DNA of 64,000 nt from Halanaerobium hydrogeniformans (GCF_000166415.1 NC_014654.1:1674001-1738000), one strand, 5' to 3'; numbered from the stretch's first letter, positions 32,858 through 43,532 are shown. The notes: a model not told the origin generated them from the sequence alone. Numbers and translations are program-made.

Positions 32858-32861
32858 ACTT

Positions 32862-33515
32862 TCACCCTTTCACAATATTTTTATAATATGGACAGAGATG
32901 GCTGCAGAAACAATTATCACAATCAGGATTTTGAGCTTTGCAGATGGCTCTTCCATGGTCAATAAGCCAGTGATGTAAATCAATCCAGTATTTTTTGGGT
33001 ATTAATTCTGTTAACTCTTTTTCTGTAACTTCGGGATTTTTAGCAGAACTTAAAGCTAGTCTTGAAGATACTCTAAAAACATGGGTATCAACAGGAAAAG
33101 CAGCTTTATCAAAAGCATTGGCTAAAACCACATTGGCAGTTTTCCTGCCAACCCCAGCTAATTTAAGCAATTCTTTACGCTTGTGGGGAACCTCACCATC
33201 ATATTCTTCCAGCAATATCTGACTGGTTTTAATAATATATTTTGCTTTATTTCTATATAATCCGATACTGTTGATTTTCTTTTCTAATTCTTTTTTTGAT
33301 AATGCTGCAAAATCTTCAGGTGTATTATATTCTTTAAACAACTCTGCAGTGACTTTATTTACCTGAACATCAGTAGTTTGAGCAGAAAGAATAGTTGCAA
33401 TCAAAAGCTCAAAATTAGTAGTGGAATCTAAAGTTGTACCAGGTTCTGGATAGTGTTCTGCAAAAAGTTCCAGCAGACTTTCTACCTTTTCCTCTTTATT
33501 TATTGTTTTCACCAA
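32862..33515 (-). CDS. nth: Endonuclease III
   Basis: 217 residues, normal length. Helix-hairpin-helix LLKLAGVGRKTANVV near 120-134 with the catalytic Lys, catalytic Asp in PVDTHVFR near 147 and the four-Cys [4Fe-4S] motif C-x6-C-x2-C-x5-C at the C-terminus. It removes oxidised pyrimidines and cuts abasic sites in base-excision repair. Translation starts at TTG with GGAGG 7 bases upstream. Confidence 0.93.
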   Translation of the reverse strand: MVKTINKEEKVESLLELFAEHYPEPGTTLDSTTNFELLIATILSAQTTDVQVNKVTAELFKEYNTPEDFAALSKKELEKKINSIGLYRNKAKYIIKTSQILLEEYDGEVPHKRKELLKLAGVGRKTANVVLANAFDKAAFPVDTHVFRVSSRLALSSAKNPEVTEKELTELIPKKYWIDLHHWLIDHGRAICKAQNPDCDNCFCSHLCPYYKNIVKG

Positions 33516-33650
33516 AATAAATCCTCCTTGATCATTTTCATAAACTCAATTTTAATTTAAAAGTTAAGTAGAAACTAGACTTAGAAAACAAAAGATGTTA
33601 AAATAATTAAAGAATATTAGAGCAATAAATATATTATTGGGGTGTTGAAA

Positions 33651-34250
33651 ATGAATTATAATTTAGGTATTGATATAGACGGTGTTATTACAGATGAAGG
33701 AACTGCTGAAAATAATATATGGCAAAGAAAAATGAACGAATATTTTTCTAGAGATATTAAATTAGGAAAATACACCTATAATCTTGCTGAAGCTTATGGA
33801 TTAAGTGAACAGGAACTTAATTCTTTTCTGACCGATAAACTATTTGAGGTTTATCAGGAAGTGAATTCAGCTCCAGGAGCTAGAGAAACCTTAACCCAAT
33901 TAGCTGAACAGGGTCATAGCTTAATTTTAATTACCGCTAGAAATGAAAAATTTAGAGATTTAACTGAAAACTGGTTAGAAAAACATCAGATTCCTTATCA
34001 TGAGCTTCATCATCAATATGATAAAGCACCACTTGTCGTGGAAAAAAATATCTCACTGTTCATTGATGATAAAAAAGAAAATGCTTTAAATATTGCAGCA
34101 GAAAATATTCCGGTTATTCTGGTTAAAAAATATCATAATAGTGATTTTAATGGTAACCAGATAATCACAAAAGTAGATGATTGGAAGCAGATTAAAGAAA
34201 ATATAGATTTATTTCTCTCTAAAAACACTCTCACCGGTAAACTCTCTTAA
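33651..34250 (+). CDS. HAD-superfamily 5'(3')-deoxyribonucleotidase-like protein
   Basis: 199 residues from the ATG at 33651 (GGGGTG 8 bases upstream; a TTG three codons earlier is less well placed). HAD motif I DIDGVITDEG at 8-17, motif II ITARNE near 93 and motif IV IDDKKENAL near 142. The small helical cap fits the NT5C nucleotidase family, which dephosphorylates nucleotides. Substrate not determined. It is one of the few plus-strand genes and overlaps the end of the convergent kinase gene by 42 bases. Confidence 0.8.
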   Translation: MNYNLGIDIDGVITDEGTAENNIWQRKMNEYFSRDIKLGKYTYNLAEAYGLSEQELNSFLTDKLFEVYQEVNSAPGARETLTQLAEQGHSLILITARNEKFRDLTENWLEKHQIPYHELHHQYDKAPLVVEKNISLFIDDKKENALNIAAENIPVILVKKYHNSDFNGNQIITKVDDWKQIKENIDLFLSKNTLTGKLS

Positions 34251-35858
34251 AATTGAAGTAAAAGGAACTTCCTTATCAGGCATAGCCTTGAAGTTGCTAA
34301 GTATCTCAAGCAGTCTTTGTGCCTGATAATAGTTTTTATCAGTCCTATCTATTTGTTTTAAAAGTGGCTCCACATAAGCTTTGAGTACAGAGAGCTCATA
34401 GATTAGAGCAGAATTAAACATCATATCTGCATTTTCTTGATAAGGGAAAATATTTTTCTCTTCTCCCTTCCGCACAGATTTCCAGAGTTCTAAAGTATTA
34501 GAAGCAGTTAAAGCCCTATATTGATTATCCCTAACTATCCTCCTGATTAATCTGGTATCAGTTGTCGGAATCCTGTTATGACAATCTATATTTAACTGGG
34601 TTAATGCACTAACATAGATTTTAAATTTTAAATCCTGAGGTATCACTTCAGTCATCTTATCATTTAAACCATGAATACCTTCAATTAAGATGATCTGGTC
34701 TTCATCTAAACTCAAGTATTCTCCGCTATTTTCTCTAATCCCTGTTTCAAAATTGAACTTTGGCAGTTCGATTTCTTCTCCCTGAATTAATCTTAAAAGA
34801 TGGTTGTTTAAAAGCTCTAAATTAATTGCTTTAATTGATTCAAAATCCGGGTCTCCATTTTCATCAAGAGGTGTTTGTTCTCTATTGACAAAATAATTAT
34901 CAACCGACATTTGAACAGGTCTTAAAGCGTTTATTTTCAACTGATTGGCCAGACGATGGGTAAAGGTTGTTTTCCCGGATGAAGTTGGTCCGGCAATTAA
35001 AATAATTTTATTACGCGGCATTCCTTCTTTTATTTGATCAGCTATTTTGGCAATTTTCTTCTCATGAAAAGCCTCAGCGATTCTGATCAATTCATTGTGT
35101 TTATTATTTTTTATATTTGTATTTAAATCATGCACATTACTTACTGCCAAAATTTCCCCAAGTTCTGCATATTCTAAAAATATTTTGGCCAGTTTAGGCT
35201 GTTCTTTAAAAACTGGAACCTTCTTTTTACCGAAAAACTTTGGAAAAAGTAGTACAAAGCCTGGTATTCTCAGGTGAAGATCAAACTCTGACAGATAGGA
35301 GGTAGAGGGAACCATATTATAATAAAAATAATCATAATAACCATCAAGTTCATAAATTGTATAAAAATCCTTATCCTGTTCTAATATTAACTCTCTTCTA
35401 AATGAACAGTTTTCTTCTTCAATTATCTTCAATACCTCTTTTTGACTTAACTTGTGTCTTTTTATCTTTAGATCAGCAGAGATTATTTCCAGCATTTTTG
35501 AGTTAATTTTGTTGATATCAGCTTTACTTAAACAACTCTTATTTTTTAATTCACAGTAAATTCCATTGCTGATTGAGATGCCGATTTTCAAAACTATTTC
35601 CGGGAAGATTTCATAAACTGCTTTGGCGAGAACAAAATAAAGACTTCTTCTATAAATTCGGTTCCCAATTTCTGTATTAATAGTAACCGTTTTTATTTCT
35701 ACCTCTTTTTCAATTTTATGATTCAAATCATATATTTCATTTTCAATAATAACCGCCATTATATCTTTAGGGTTTTCAATATTACTGGCTGCAATAATAT
35801 CTTCAATTTTTGTTGTATCAAATATTTTTAACTCTTCACCATCTACTTTTACATCCAT
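34209..35858 (-). CDS. Nucleoside (uridine) kinase with TGS/ThrRS-like N-terminal domain
   Basis: 549 residues. The N-terminal 60 residues look like a TGS domain and residues 60-220 resemble the second additional domain of threonyl-tRNA synthetase (LYFVLAKAVYEIFPE). A P-loop kinase follows: Walker A GPTSSGKTTF near 287-296, SVDNYFV near 317 and a lid region with RRIVRDNQYR near 460. Such fusions are annotated as nucleoside or uridine kinases in Clostridia; substrate specificity is poorly known. It converges on the nucleotidase gene at 33651. Confidence 0.83.
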   Translation of the reverse strand: MDVKVDGEELKIFDTTKIEDIIAASNIENPKDIMAVIIENEIYDLNHKIEKEVEIKTVTINTEIGNRIYRRSLYFVLAKAVYEIFPEIVLKIGISISNGIYCELKNKSCLSKADINKINSKMLEIISADLKIKRHKLSQKEVLKIIEEENCSFRRELILEQDKDFYTIYELDGYYDYFYYNMVPSTSYLSEFDLHLRIPGFVLLFPKFFGKKKVPVFKEQPKLAKIFLEYAELGEILAVSNVHDLNTNIKNNKHNELIRIAEAFHEKKIAKIADQIKEGMPRNKIILIAGPTSSGKTTFTHRLANQLKINALRPVQMSVDNYFVNREQTPLDENGDPDFESIKAINLELLNNHLLRLIQGEEIELPKFNFETGIRENSGEYLSLDEDQIILIEGIHGLNDKMTEVIPQDLKFKIYVSALTQLNIDCHNRIPTTDTRLIRRIVRDNQYRALTASNTLELWKSVRKGEEKNIFPYQENADMMFNSALIYELSVLKAYVEPLLKQIDRTDKNYYQAQRLLEILSNFKAMPDKEVPFTSILREFTGESVFREK

Positions 35859-35913
35859 GGGAACCCTCCTTTAATCACATTCGAATTATTTCAAAAAATT
35901 TTCAGCTCTCTTT

Positions 35914-36990
35914 TTACAGAATATTTTTTATCACTTGTTTAACTTCTTTATTTTTTTCTTTTAGTAAATGCTTTTTTAAAATACTTAAAGATTTTTGATA
36001 GTCTATTTCACTTAAACTCCAGACAGCATAATAACGAATAAGAGAAGAATTATCGTTAAGTTTTGTTTTAATTAAATCAAAATACTCTTCTTTTTGTAAA
36101 TTTGCTGCTGTGATTAAAGCATTTCTAATTAGAATTCTGCTACCTCTCCAGAAAATTGCAGTATTTTTTAGTTCTTCAGGAGGATTGTTCCTATCTATCT
36201 TTAAAAAATATTCTATTCCTCTCTCGAAATACTGAAGTTCTTTTTTAGAACTTTTACTGGTGTTTTTATTATAGGGGCAAATAATTTGACAAATATCACA
36301 TCCCCAGATATGACCACCCATTTTTTTCCGCTCAGCAAGTGGAATAATGCCCTTTTTTTGGGTTAAATAAGCTATACACTTATCTGCCTCAAGTTGATAG
36401 GGAGCAGTTAAGGCATTACCGGCACAATTTTCTAAGCATATAGTACATTCTCCACAATCTAAATCAAGAGCTTTATCTTTTTCTATTTCAAGATCTGTAA
36501 AAATCTCGCCTAAAAATATATAAGAACCAAAATCAGGATTAATCAAAAGTGAATTTTTGGCTATAAAACCCGCTCCTGCTCTTTCTGCAAGAGCTTTTTC
36601 TAAAAAAGGTGCATTATCAACAAATATTTTATAATTAAAATCTTTTTTTATTTTAGCCTTTATCTTTTTAACCATTATTTCCATAACTTCTTTTAAATAA
36701 ATGTGGTAATCTTTTTGGGTAACATAATTTGATAAGCATTTATTTATTTGCTTTGAATTATTGTGATAATTAATAGCGATAACGATAATAGATTTTAAGC
36801 CTTCGAAATGGAGTGATGGATTACATAATTTATCAATATCTTCTTCTGTAAAAGCCTGTGGCCAGAGACCTGTCTTTTTTCGCTGCTCAAGAATTTTCCG
36901 ATACTTTTTCAGTCCACCACCATCTGTTATCCGACAAATATCAATCTCAAGTTCGGAGGCAATATTTTTTATTAGTTCTTTTTTAATCAT
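35914..36990 (-). CDS. queG: Epoxyqueuosine reductase
   Basis: 358 residues. Cobalamin-binding N-terminal region; two [4Fe-4S] motifs CGECTICLENC near 184 and CDICQIICPYN near 229; catalytic Asp in FVDNAPFLEKALAERAGAGFIAKN near 122; HEAT-like repeats at the C-terminus. It performs the last step of queuosine synthesis in tRNA. The start overlaps the end of the upstream MFS gene by 8 bases, so the two are coupled. Confidence 0.92.
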   Translation of the reverse strand: MIKKELIKNIASELEIDICRITDGGGLKKYRKILEQRKKTGLWPQAFTEEDIDKLCNPSLHFEGLKSIIVIAINYHNNSKQINKCLSNYVTQKDYHIYLKEVMEIMVKKIKAKIKKDFNYKIFVDNAPFLEKALAERAGAGFIAKNSLLINPDFGSYIFLGEIFTDLEIEKDKALDLDCGECTICLENCAGNALTAPYQLEADKCIAYLTQKKGIIPLAERKKMGGHIWGCDICQIICPYNKNTSKSSKKELQYFERGIEYFLKIDRNNPPEELKNTAIFWRGSRILIRNALITAANLQKEEYFDLIKTKLNDNSSLIRYYAVWSLSEIDYQKSLSILKKHLLKEKNKEVKQVIKNIL

Positions 36991-38122
36991 TAGCTAAAAC
37001 TTTCCTTTCAGCTTTAAGCAAATATATGGTGTAAACTATTCCTGTAATTACAACCACGACCCCCCAGAATAAATACATTATTTCTCCACCAAAAAGCTGA
37101 TATATTTTACCACCGATTAAACTGCCAGAAATAGCACTGAGTCCCATATATACACCTGAGTAAATATTTTGACCGGTTGCCCTAAATTTTTCACCACTAA
37201 TTTTATTTACGTAATCAACCCCAACGGTAAAAAAGAGGCCAAAAGTGATACTATGAAAAAGTTGGGCCGCTAAAATAACAGCATTGATAGGGAAAAAAGC
37301 AAGTAATAACCAGCGAAAAACAAAAGAAAGACTGATCAAAAATATTACCTTACTAAATCTATTGCTTTTTATTATTTTATCGGAAAAGAAAAAAGCAAGT
37401 ATTTCGCTGGCAGAAGAAATGGTCATCGCAATCCCCAGCAAAAATTCTCCTCCCCCATGGTCAACAATATAGAGGGGGAAGTATGTATAATTTGCATTCA
37501 TAGTAGTTTGTAGAACAAAAACAAAGATTAAAAAATATAAAAGTCTTCTTTTCTTAAAAATTTTTGTGAAATCTGCTAAATTTAATACCTCAATTTCTCT
37601 GCTGCTCTGAGGTAAAAACCTTAACATAATTATAGAAAGCACTAATATAAAAGCATAAACATAAAATAAATTAACAGAAGCTGTCTGCTCTAAAAAATAG
37701 CCGAGCAAAGAAACCGTCAACATGTAGCCTATAGATCCCCAGAGCCTAAACCGTCCATAAAGACTACTCTGATCACCTAAATAATCCAGCAAAAGACAGT
37801 CTGAGAGAGGAAGTACAGGGTTTTGAAAAAGGGTATGGAAAAACATTATAATCAATAAAGCTTTAAAAGAAACTGCCATCGGAAAAATTAAAACTGTAAT
37901 CAGGGTTCCGATTAAGGTTATAAACAAAACCTTTTTGTTTTCCTGAAAATAATCGGTCATAATTCCCCAGATAGGCATCAATAAGAGAGCAAATATTCTT
38001 GGAACTGCATTTACAAGACCAATTTGAAAAGAATCAAGACCAACATCTCGAAAATAAATGTTAAAATAGGCAAATGCAGCCATTGTTATATAAAATATAA
38101 AATTATAAAACTTAAATACCAA
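36983..38122 (-). CDS. MFS transporter
   Basis: 379 residues, twelve hydrophobic segments. MPIWGIMTDYFQENKK near 53 matches the loop 2-3 signature of the major facilitator superfamily, and the N-terminal FYNFIFYITMAAFAYFNIYFRDVGLDSFQIGL resembles the MFS_1-like/LacY-type group. TTG start with AAGGA upstream. The substrate is unknown; co-transcription with queG could be incidental. It follows the M16 peptidase gene by 5 bases. Confidence 0.83.
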   Translation of the reverse strand: MVFKFYNFIFYITMAAFAYFNIYFRDVGLDSFQIGLVNAVPRIFALLLMPIWGIMTDYFQENKKVLFITLIGTLITVLIFPMAVSFKALLIIMFFHTLFQNPVLPLSDCLLLDYLGDQSSLYGRFRLWGSIGYMLTVSLLGYFLEQTASVNLFYVYAFILVLSIIMLRFLPQSSREIEVLNLADFTKIFKKRRLLYFLIFVFVLQTTMNANYTYFPLYIVDHGGGEFLLGIAMTISSASEILAFFFSDKIIKSNRFSKVIFLISLSFVFRWLLLAFFPINAVILAAQLFHSITFGLFFTVGVDYVNKISGEKFRATGQNIYSGVYMGLSAISGSLIGGKIYQLFGGEIMYLFWGVVVVITGIVYTIYLLKAERKVLAND

Positions 38123-38127
38123 GAATA

Positions 38128-39420
38128 TCAGTCCTTATTTGAAATAATAGATTCTACCATCAATTGATGGTTAAAAATATTTTTAGAATAGCTCAGCAAA
38201 TCTTTAAATTCAATATTATCAATTATCTCGGCAATCTCAAAAATATCTACTCCGAGCCTGCGATAAGTGATAAATTCTGAAGCAAGATGGCGGAAATTAT
38301 TGAAAAGTCTAATATAACTACCCTGGTATTTTCTTTTTATTCTTTGAAAATTACCTTTGATCTCACTTTTATCGATATTTAATAGTTTTTCTTTAATTTT
38401 TTCTCTCATTAAATCCGGCTGATCACTCTCTCCATAAAGGTGAATATAGGCATAATCAGGTTTTTTGTTATACGTGCTGGAAAAACTATCATCAATATAA
38501 CCTTTTTCATATAAATCATTGTAATTTTTGCTGCTGCGACCAAATAATATATCCAATAATATATTCATAATATATTCTTTTTTAATAGTCTCAAGTGGCT
38601 CTTCATAATTAATGGGATCCTTAAATGCCAGTTGTACCATCGGTCTGGAGACCTTCATCTTCTCTTCAACCAGTTTTTTGGCTATTGCAGCTGGTTCTTC
38701 TTTAATGATAGTTGTTGGATTTTTAAAATTAGGAAAACTTTTTTGGGCCTGATTCTCTTTGATCAGATTAATAACTTTCTGCTCATCGATATCACCAATT
38801 AAAATCAAATCCATATTAGAGGGCTGGTAAAAATTATAATAGCAAATATACAGATCTTCTGGAGTTATAGAGCTTACACTCTCTACTGTACCTGCTATAT
38901 CATTTTTAACGGGGTGATTAATATATAAAGCAGAAAGTAAATTAAAATAAGAACGCCAGTAAGGATTATCCTGATACATCTTTATTTCCTGAATTATAAT
39001 ACCCTTTTCTTTTTCAACATTTTTTTTGCTAAAATATGGTGTCTGCACAAAATCTATTAGATTAATTAAAGATTTATTAAAGTTACCACTACTTGAAAAT
39101 AAATAATTTGTACTGTCAAAATTAGTATAGGCATTTGCCGAGGCTCCTAAGTCGGCAAATTTATCAAAAATACTCTTTTCTTTATCCTCAAACAATTGAT
39201 GTTCTAAAAAGTGGGCAATACCTTCCGGCATTAGCCTTTTTTTAGCATTTTTTACATCAATAAACTCTATATCATTAGAACCAAAATCTACTGAGAGCAT
39301 GGCATACTGTTTAACATAGTCTTTTTTCGGGAATATATATATATTTAAGCCATTTTCTAAAGTTGTTTTTATTAGTTTTTCATCTATTCTTTGATTATAT
39401 ATCGTCTGCAAATTTATCAA
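38128..39420 (-). CDS. M16-family zinc metallopeptidase (YmfH-like, active partner)
   Basis: 430 residues. The inverted zinc motif HxxEH is present as HFLEH near residue 70 and is followed by the downstream Glu in EKGIIIQEIKMYQDNP near 147. Two M16 domains. No signal peptide. Works with the adjacent inactive-looking M16 protein, the usual arrangement in Firmicutes (YmfF/YmfH). The start overlaps the upstream partner's stop by 4 bases. Confidence 0.88.
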   Translation of the reverse strand: MINLQTIYNQRIDEKLIKTTLENGLNIYIFPKKDYVKQYAMLSVDFGSNDIEFIDVKNAKKRLMPEGIAHFLEHQLFEDKEKSIFDKFADLGASANAYTNFDSTNYLFSSSGNFNKSLINLIDFVQTPYFSKKNVEKEKGIIIQEIKMYQDNPYWRSYFNLLSALYINHPVKNDIAGTVESVSSITPEDLYICYYNFYQPSNMDLILIGDIDEQKVINLIKENQAQKSFPNFKNPTTIIKEEPAAIAKKLVEEKMKVSRPMVQLAFKDPINYEEPLETIKKEYIMNILLDILFGRSSKNYNDLYEKGYIDDSFSSTYNKKPDYAYIHLYGESDQPDLMREKIKEKLLNIDKSEIKGNFQRIKRKYQGSYIRLFNNFRHLASEFITYRRLGVDIFEIAEIIDNIEFKDLLSYSKNIFNHQLMVESIISNKD

Positions 39421-40688
39421 ACCTCACTTTTCAAAAGGTAAACACTGTCCATTTTAATTCTACCGGCAACCTCTATAATTTCTTCTCTTTTAACATTTTT
39501 CACAGCACTGATAGTTTCTGTTATAGACTCAGGCTTTTGATTGAGTAATGATAATAAATAATGAGCTGCTAAACCATAATTGCTGTCCAGATTTTGCCGC
39601 AAGCTATTAACGATGCTCTTTTTAGAGCGGAGCAGTTCTGCATTACTAAATTCTCCCTCTGCCAGGACTTTAATCTGTTCTTTTACAAGCTTAATTACCT
39701 GCTGCTGGTTTTCTGCATTAATCCCACTATTGATAAATAGGAGCCCTTTAGTTGATTCTACAGAAGAATTAACATAATAGGCCAAACTCCTTTTTTCTCT
39801 TATCTCCTGAAAAAGCTTAGAATGGGTTGAACCACCCAAGAGACTATTAAATATGAGCAGGGGATAATATTCTTCCATTGCTCTATTAATTCCAGTTCTA
39901 CAGGCAATAGTTAATTTAGCCTGGTTGATATCTAATTCTTCTTGATAAAAATCGATATCTTTTTGTGGATAAAGCAGCTCTGTAGTCTGATCATGAATAT
40001 CTTCTCCAGCCAATAAAGAATTATTAGCAAATATATTTTCAATAAATGATTCTTTGAAATCTCCAACCAGAAAGATCGATTTTTGAGCAGCAGCCTTTAA
40101 ACTCTGATAATGTTCAAAGAGTTCCCGGTTTTCTATTTCAGTTATGGAATCTAGATCACCAAGTTTGTAAATCCCATACTTTTCATTTTTGCACATTTTT
40201 TTGATACACTGCTCAAGAGCATAACTTCTTTTATCATTGATTAAAGCTTCAATATTATTTTTCAAGTTCTCTTTTTCCTGAGCAAAATATCTTGCTTTAA
40301 ATCTATTACCTTCAATTAAAGGGTTAAATAATATCTCTTTTAAAAGCTTTAATGCCTGCTGACTAAAACTGCTTTTTTGGGTTAAAAATTTCTCATTTAC
40401 CATTTCCAGAGAAAACCTGATGATTTGATTTTCACCTCTTTTTAAAATATTGAAACTTAATTTAGAACCAAATAAATCTTCTAATTCGGTCCTCAGTTCT
40501 CTCTGGCTTGGATAATTATTGGTCCCTCTCCTTAATATTGCAGGGAAAAGAGCATTCATTGCTGCCTCTTTACTATTTTCAAGAGGCAGCAGATAATTTA
40601 TCTGAATTAAATTAGTCTTAAATTTATCGGTATTTAAATAATGTAGATTTGGAATTTCTTTTTTACTGTTAAACTTTAAATCAGTCAT
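39417..40688 (-). CDS. M16-family peptidase-like protein without zinc motif (YmfF-like)
   Basis: 423 residues with the M16 fold: the RRGTNNYPSQRELRTELEDLFGS segment near 51-73 and NSLLGGSTHSKLFQEIREKRSLAYYV near 277-302. No HxxEH is found in the N-terminal domain, so it is presumably the substrate-binding, non-catalytic half of a dimer with the downstream active peptidase (ATGA overlap). Follows the UPF0182 gene by 6 bases. Confidence 0.87.
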   Translation of the reverse strand: MTDLKFNSKKEIPNLHYLNTDKFKTNLIQINYLLPLENSKEAAMNALFPAILRRGTNNYPSQRELRTELEDLFGSKLSFNILKRGENQIIRFSLEMVNEKFLTQKSSFSQQALKLLKEILFNPLIEGNRFKARYFAQEKENLKNNIEALINDKRSYALEQCIKKMCKNEKYGIYKLGDLDSITEIENRELFEHYQSLKAAAQKSIFLVGDFKESFIENIFANNSLLAGEDIHDQTTELLYPQKDIDFYQEELDINQAKLTIACRTGINRAMEEYYPLLIFNSLLGGSTHSKLFQEIREKRSLAYYVNSSVESTKGLLFINSGINAENQQQVIKLVKEQIKVLAEGEFSNAELLRSKKSIVNSLRQNLDSNYGLAAHYLLSLLNQKPESITETISAVKNVKREEIIEVAGRIKMDSVYLLKSEV

Positions 40689-40694
40689 TTATTA

Positions 40695-43508
40695 TTACTC
40701 TCCTGTCTCTAATAACTCTTCTAATTTAATACCCAGTTCTTCTATTAGTTCACCATAGCGGGCAAAATCTCCCTCACGCAGAGCTTCTTGAGCCTGCTGA
40801 TATAATTGGTTTGCTTCTTCAACTAATTGAGATGGCGCCCCATCAGGTATTAAAATATCTGGGTCAATTTCCACTTCTTCGTCAACATCTCTTTGTTCTA
40901 ATATTTCTTGACCTGTTTCTTCCTCAATTTCTTCAACATCTTCTTCTGGTATTGCAAGTACTTCACGCTCATCTAAAATATCTTCTAGTGCATTTGTTAA
41001 ATTATCTCTCATCACTATTCGATCTTTGTATGCTACTATAACCCTTCTCAACTCAGGTAAAGCATCTGAATCTGATTGAAGAAAAACTGGTTCAACATAA
41101 AGTATATTATTATTAATTGGGATTACAAGTAAATTACCTCTGATTACCTGAGAACCTCTTTGATCCCAGAGTGAAAGCAGTTGTGAAATTTCTGATTCCT
41201 GATCGATTCTAGACTCGATCTGACTGGGACCATATACTAACTGATCTTTAGGGAATTGATAGGCAAATAGTTCACCATAATTATCTCCATCCATCCTGGC
41301 AGCCATCCAGGCAACCATATTGTTTCTATTGGCCGGAGTAAAGGGAGTCATTAAGATAAACTCTGCTGAATCTTCGCCCGGCAAGTTGTTCATAATATAG
41401 TAAGGCTCCATATCAATATTAGAACCAGCATAATGTTCTCTGGGGATATCCCATAAATCTTCTCTATTATAGAAAACTACCGGATCTCTCATATGATAGG
41501 TAGAGTAAATACTTGACTGGATCTCAAATATATCATGTGGATAGCGAAGATGAGCCTTCAATGATTCAGGCATCTCTTCAAATGGTGTAAAGAGATCACT
41601 AAATATTTTATCATAGGTCATAACTATCGGATCATCTTCATCAACAATATAATAATCCATAGTACCATTATAAGCATCTATTACAACCTTAACTGAGTTT
41701 CTTATATAATTTTCTTGGCCATTAAACGGTTGAGAATAGGGATATAATTCTGAGGTAGTATAGGCATCATAGATCCAGAATAACCTGCCCTGATCTAGAA
41801 CTAAATAAGGATCCCTATCATACTTTAAAAATGGAGCTGCTTTTCTCACCCGCTGATGAATATTACGGTCGAACATAATCTGACTATCATTGCGGATATC
41901 ATCTGAAAGGAAAAGTCTCATTGAATTAAACCTTAAGGCAAATAATCCTTTGCGTAAAATATTATTAACTTCTACTCCACCAGTTCCATCATAATGGATA
42001 AATACATTCTCATCTCCTCTTGGATAATGAAATTCTGTTTCATCAGTATTAACAACAACATAATCATTTGTAAGTTCTCCATAATAGATTGCGGTGTTTT
42101 CAATATCTATATCAACATTTGTTCTGGGTGGTATATCCTGGATAAATAATTCGGGAAGTCCACCTGATCTAATTTCTGAAACCGGACTCATAGCCAGTCC
42201 ATAACCATGAGTATATTTCAAGGTTCGGTTAAGCCATGTTTGAGCTTGAGGTGGTAATGCATTTTGATCCATCTCCCGAGCAGCAAGCATAACCTGGCGA
42301 TATTCATCTCCAATTTGATATCTATCTATATCGATATCAACAAACCTATAATACTGTCTTAACTCCTGCAGCTGAGAATAAGTATCCAAAAGTGGTCTAC
42401 TATCCCATAATCTAACATTATCAATTACAGTGTCATATTCCATCAATTCTTCATAGCTTATTTCTTCTTCAGATAATTCAAAGTCGGCTGTAGTTATATT
42501 ATCTAGCCCATAAGCCTCTAAAGTCATATTAATATTATTTTCAATATAAGGTCTTTCCCTGCTTATTTCATTAGGTTCAACACTAAACTGCTGAACTGCA
42601 GTTGGATAAACACCTGTAAAAATAATAGAAGTTATAATCCAGATACCTACACCCCAGAGTATTAATTTGTAGTTCTTTTTGAAAAGACTAAATAAAACAG
42701 CTGCTGCCAATAGCAGAACTACGACAAGCAAAATTCTATAACCTAAAAGAGTTGCATTAATATCACTATATCCAGCTCCAAATACTACTCCTCGAGCTGA
42801 AAATAAAAGTTCATACATTTTTAACCGATAATCCCAGGCTTTAAAGAGTAGAAAAAGAAAAGTAAGAATAGATAAATGTTTTTTAGCCCTTACTGTTAAT
42901 TTTCTTGATATATCATTAAATGAACGAGAACCGGTAAAAATAATATAGATTAATCCAACTAAAATCAGAGTAATAATTACTAACACCATTCCCATTTCCC
43001 TGAGAAAAGACAAAAATGGAAGTGAGAAAACATAAAAACCTATATCATTATTAAAAATAGGATCAAAAGAGTTAAAATCTGTTCTATTTAAATACTTAAG
43101 CACTATCTTCCAACTCTCACTGGATACAGCACTAAACATATATCCAAATAAAACACTTGTCACTATATAAATAATATTAATTCTTTTTCTGTTTATCCAA
43201 TCTGCAAGTTGATTTCTTTCTTCGCCAAATAATGACTCCACATTACTTTGTTCTTTAATATTGATATAATTCATGATTGGTTTCTTTGTAAAATGAAGAT
43301 TTATATAAATAAAAGCTGCAAAAAATACGGCAATAATAGAGCGCAAAACAAAGTTTGAAAAAAACATTATTAAAAAAGTTCTTTCAAAAGCGAGCTCCTG
43401 AAACCAGAGCCAGTCAGTATAAATATTAGCTCCACTTGTAATAAATATCAATACTGCTGCAGCTGCTGCTATAATAATCGAAATAAAAAACTTATTTGAT
43501 TTTGGCAT
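40695..43508 (-). CDS. UPF0182 family large membrane protein
   Basis: 937 residues. Seven or so membrane helices in the first 310 residues, then a large outer domain with the family's conserved segments PYIENNINMTLEAYGL near 329, YTHGYGLAMSP near 435 and YDAYTTSELYPYSQP near 585. An acidic Glu-rich tail (about 870-937) follows. Function is unknown despite wide distribution. It leads the run of two M16 peptidase genes, the MFS gene and queG. Confidence 0.88.
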   Translation of the reverse strand: MPKSNKFFISIIIAAAAAVLIFITSGANIYTDWLWFQELAFERTFLIMFFSNFVLRSIIAVFFAAFIYINLHFTKKPIMNYINIKEQSNVESLFGEERNQLADWINRKRINIIYIVTSVLFGYMFSAVSSESWKIVLKYLNRTDFNSFDPIFNNDIGFYVFSLPFLSFLREMGMVLVIITLILVGLIYIIFTGSRSFNDISRKLTVRAKKHLSILTFLFLLFKAWDYRLKMYELLFSARGVVFGAGYSDINATLLGYRILLVVVLLLAAAVLFSLFKKNYKLILWGVGIWIITSIIFTGVYPTAVQQFSVEPNEISRERPYIENNINMTLEAYGLDNITTADFELSEEEISYEELMEYDTVIDNVRLWDSRPLLDTYSQLQELRQYYRFVDIDIDRYQIGDEYRQVMLAAREMDQNALPPQAQTWLNRTLKYTHGYGLAMSPVSEIRSGGLPELFIQDIPPRTNVDIDIENTAIYYGELTNDYVVVNTDETEFHYPRGDENVFIHYDGTGGVEVNNILRKGLFALRFNSMRLFLSDDIRNDSQIMFDRNIHQRVRKAAPFLKYDRDPYLVLDQGRLFWIYDAYTTSELYPYSQPFNGQENYIRNSVKVVIDAYNGTMDYYIVDEDDPIVMTYDKIFSDLFTPFEEMPESLKAHLRYPHDIFEIQSSIYSTYHMRDPVVFYNREDLWDIPREHYAGSNIDMEPYYIMNNLPGEDSAEFILMTPFTPANRNNMVAWMAARMDGDNYGELFAYQFPKDQLVYGPSQIESRIDQESEISQLLSLWDQRGSQVIRGNLLVIPINNNILYVEPVFLQSDSDALPELRRVIVAYKDRIVMRDNLTNALEDILDEREVLAIPEEDVEEIEEETGQEILEQRDVDEEVEIDPDILIPDGAPSQLVEEANQLYQQAQEALREGDFARYGELIEELGIKLEELLETGE

Positions 43509-43532
43509 ACTTTTCTCCTTTCAAAAATATAA

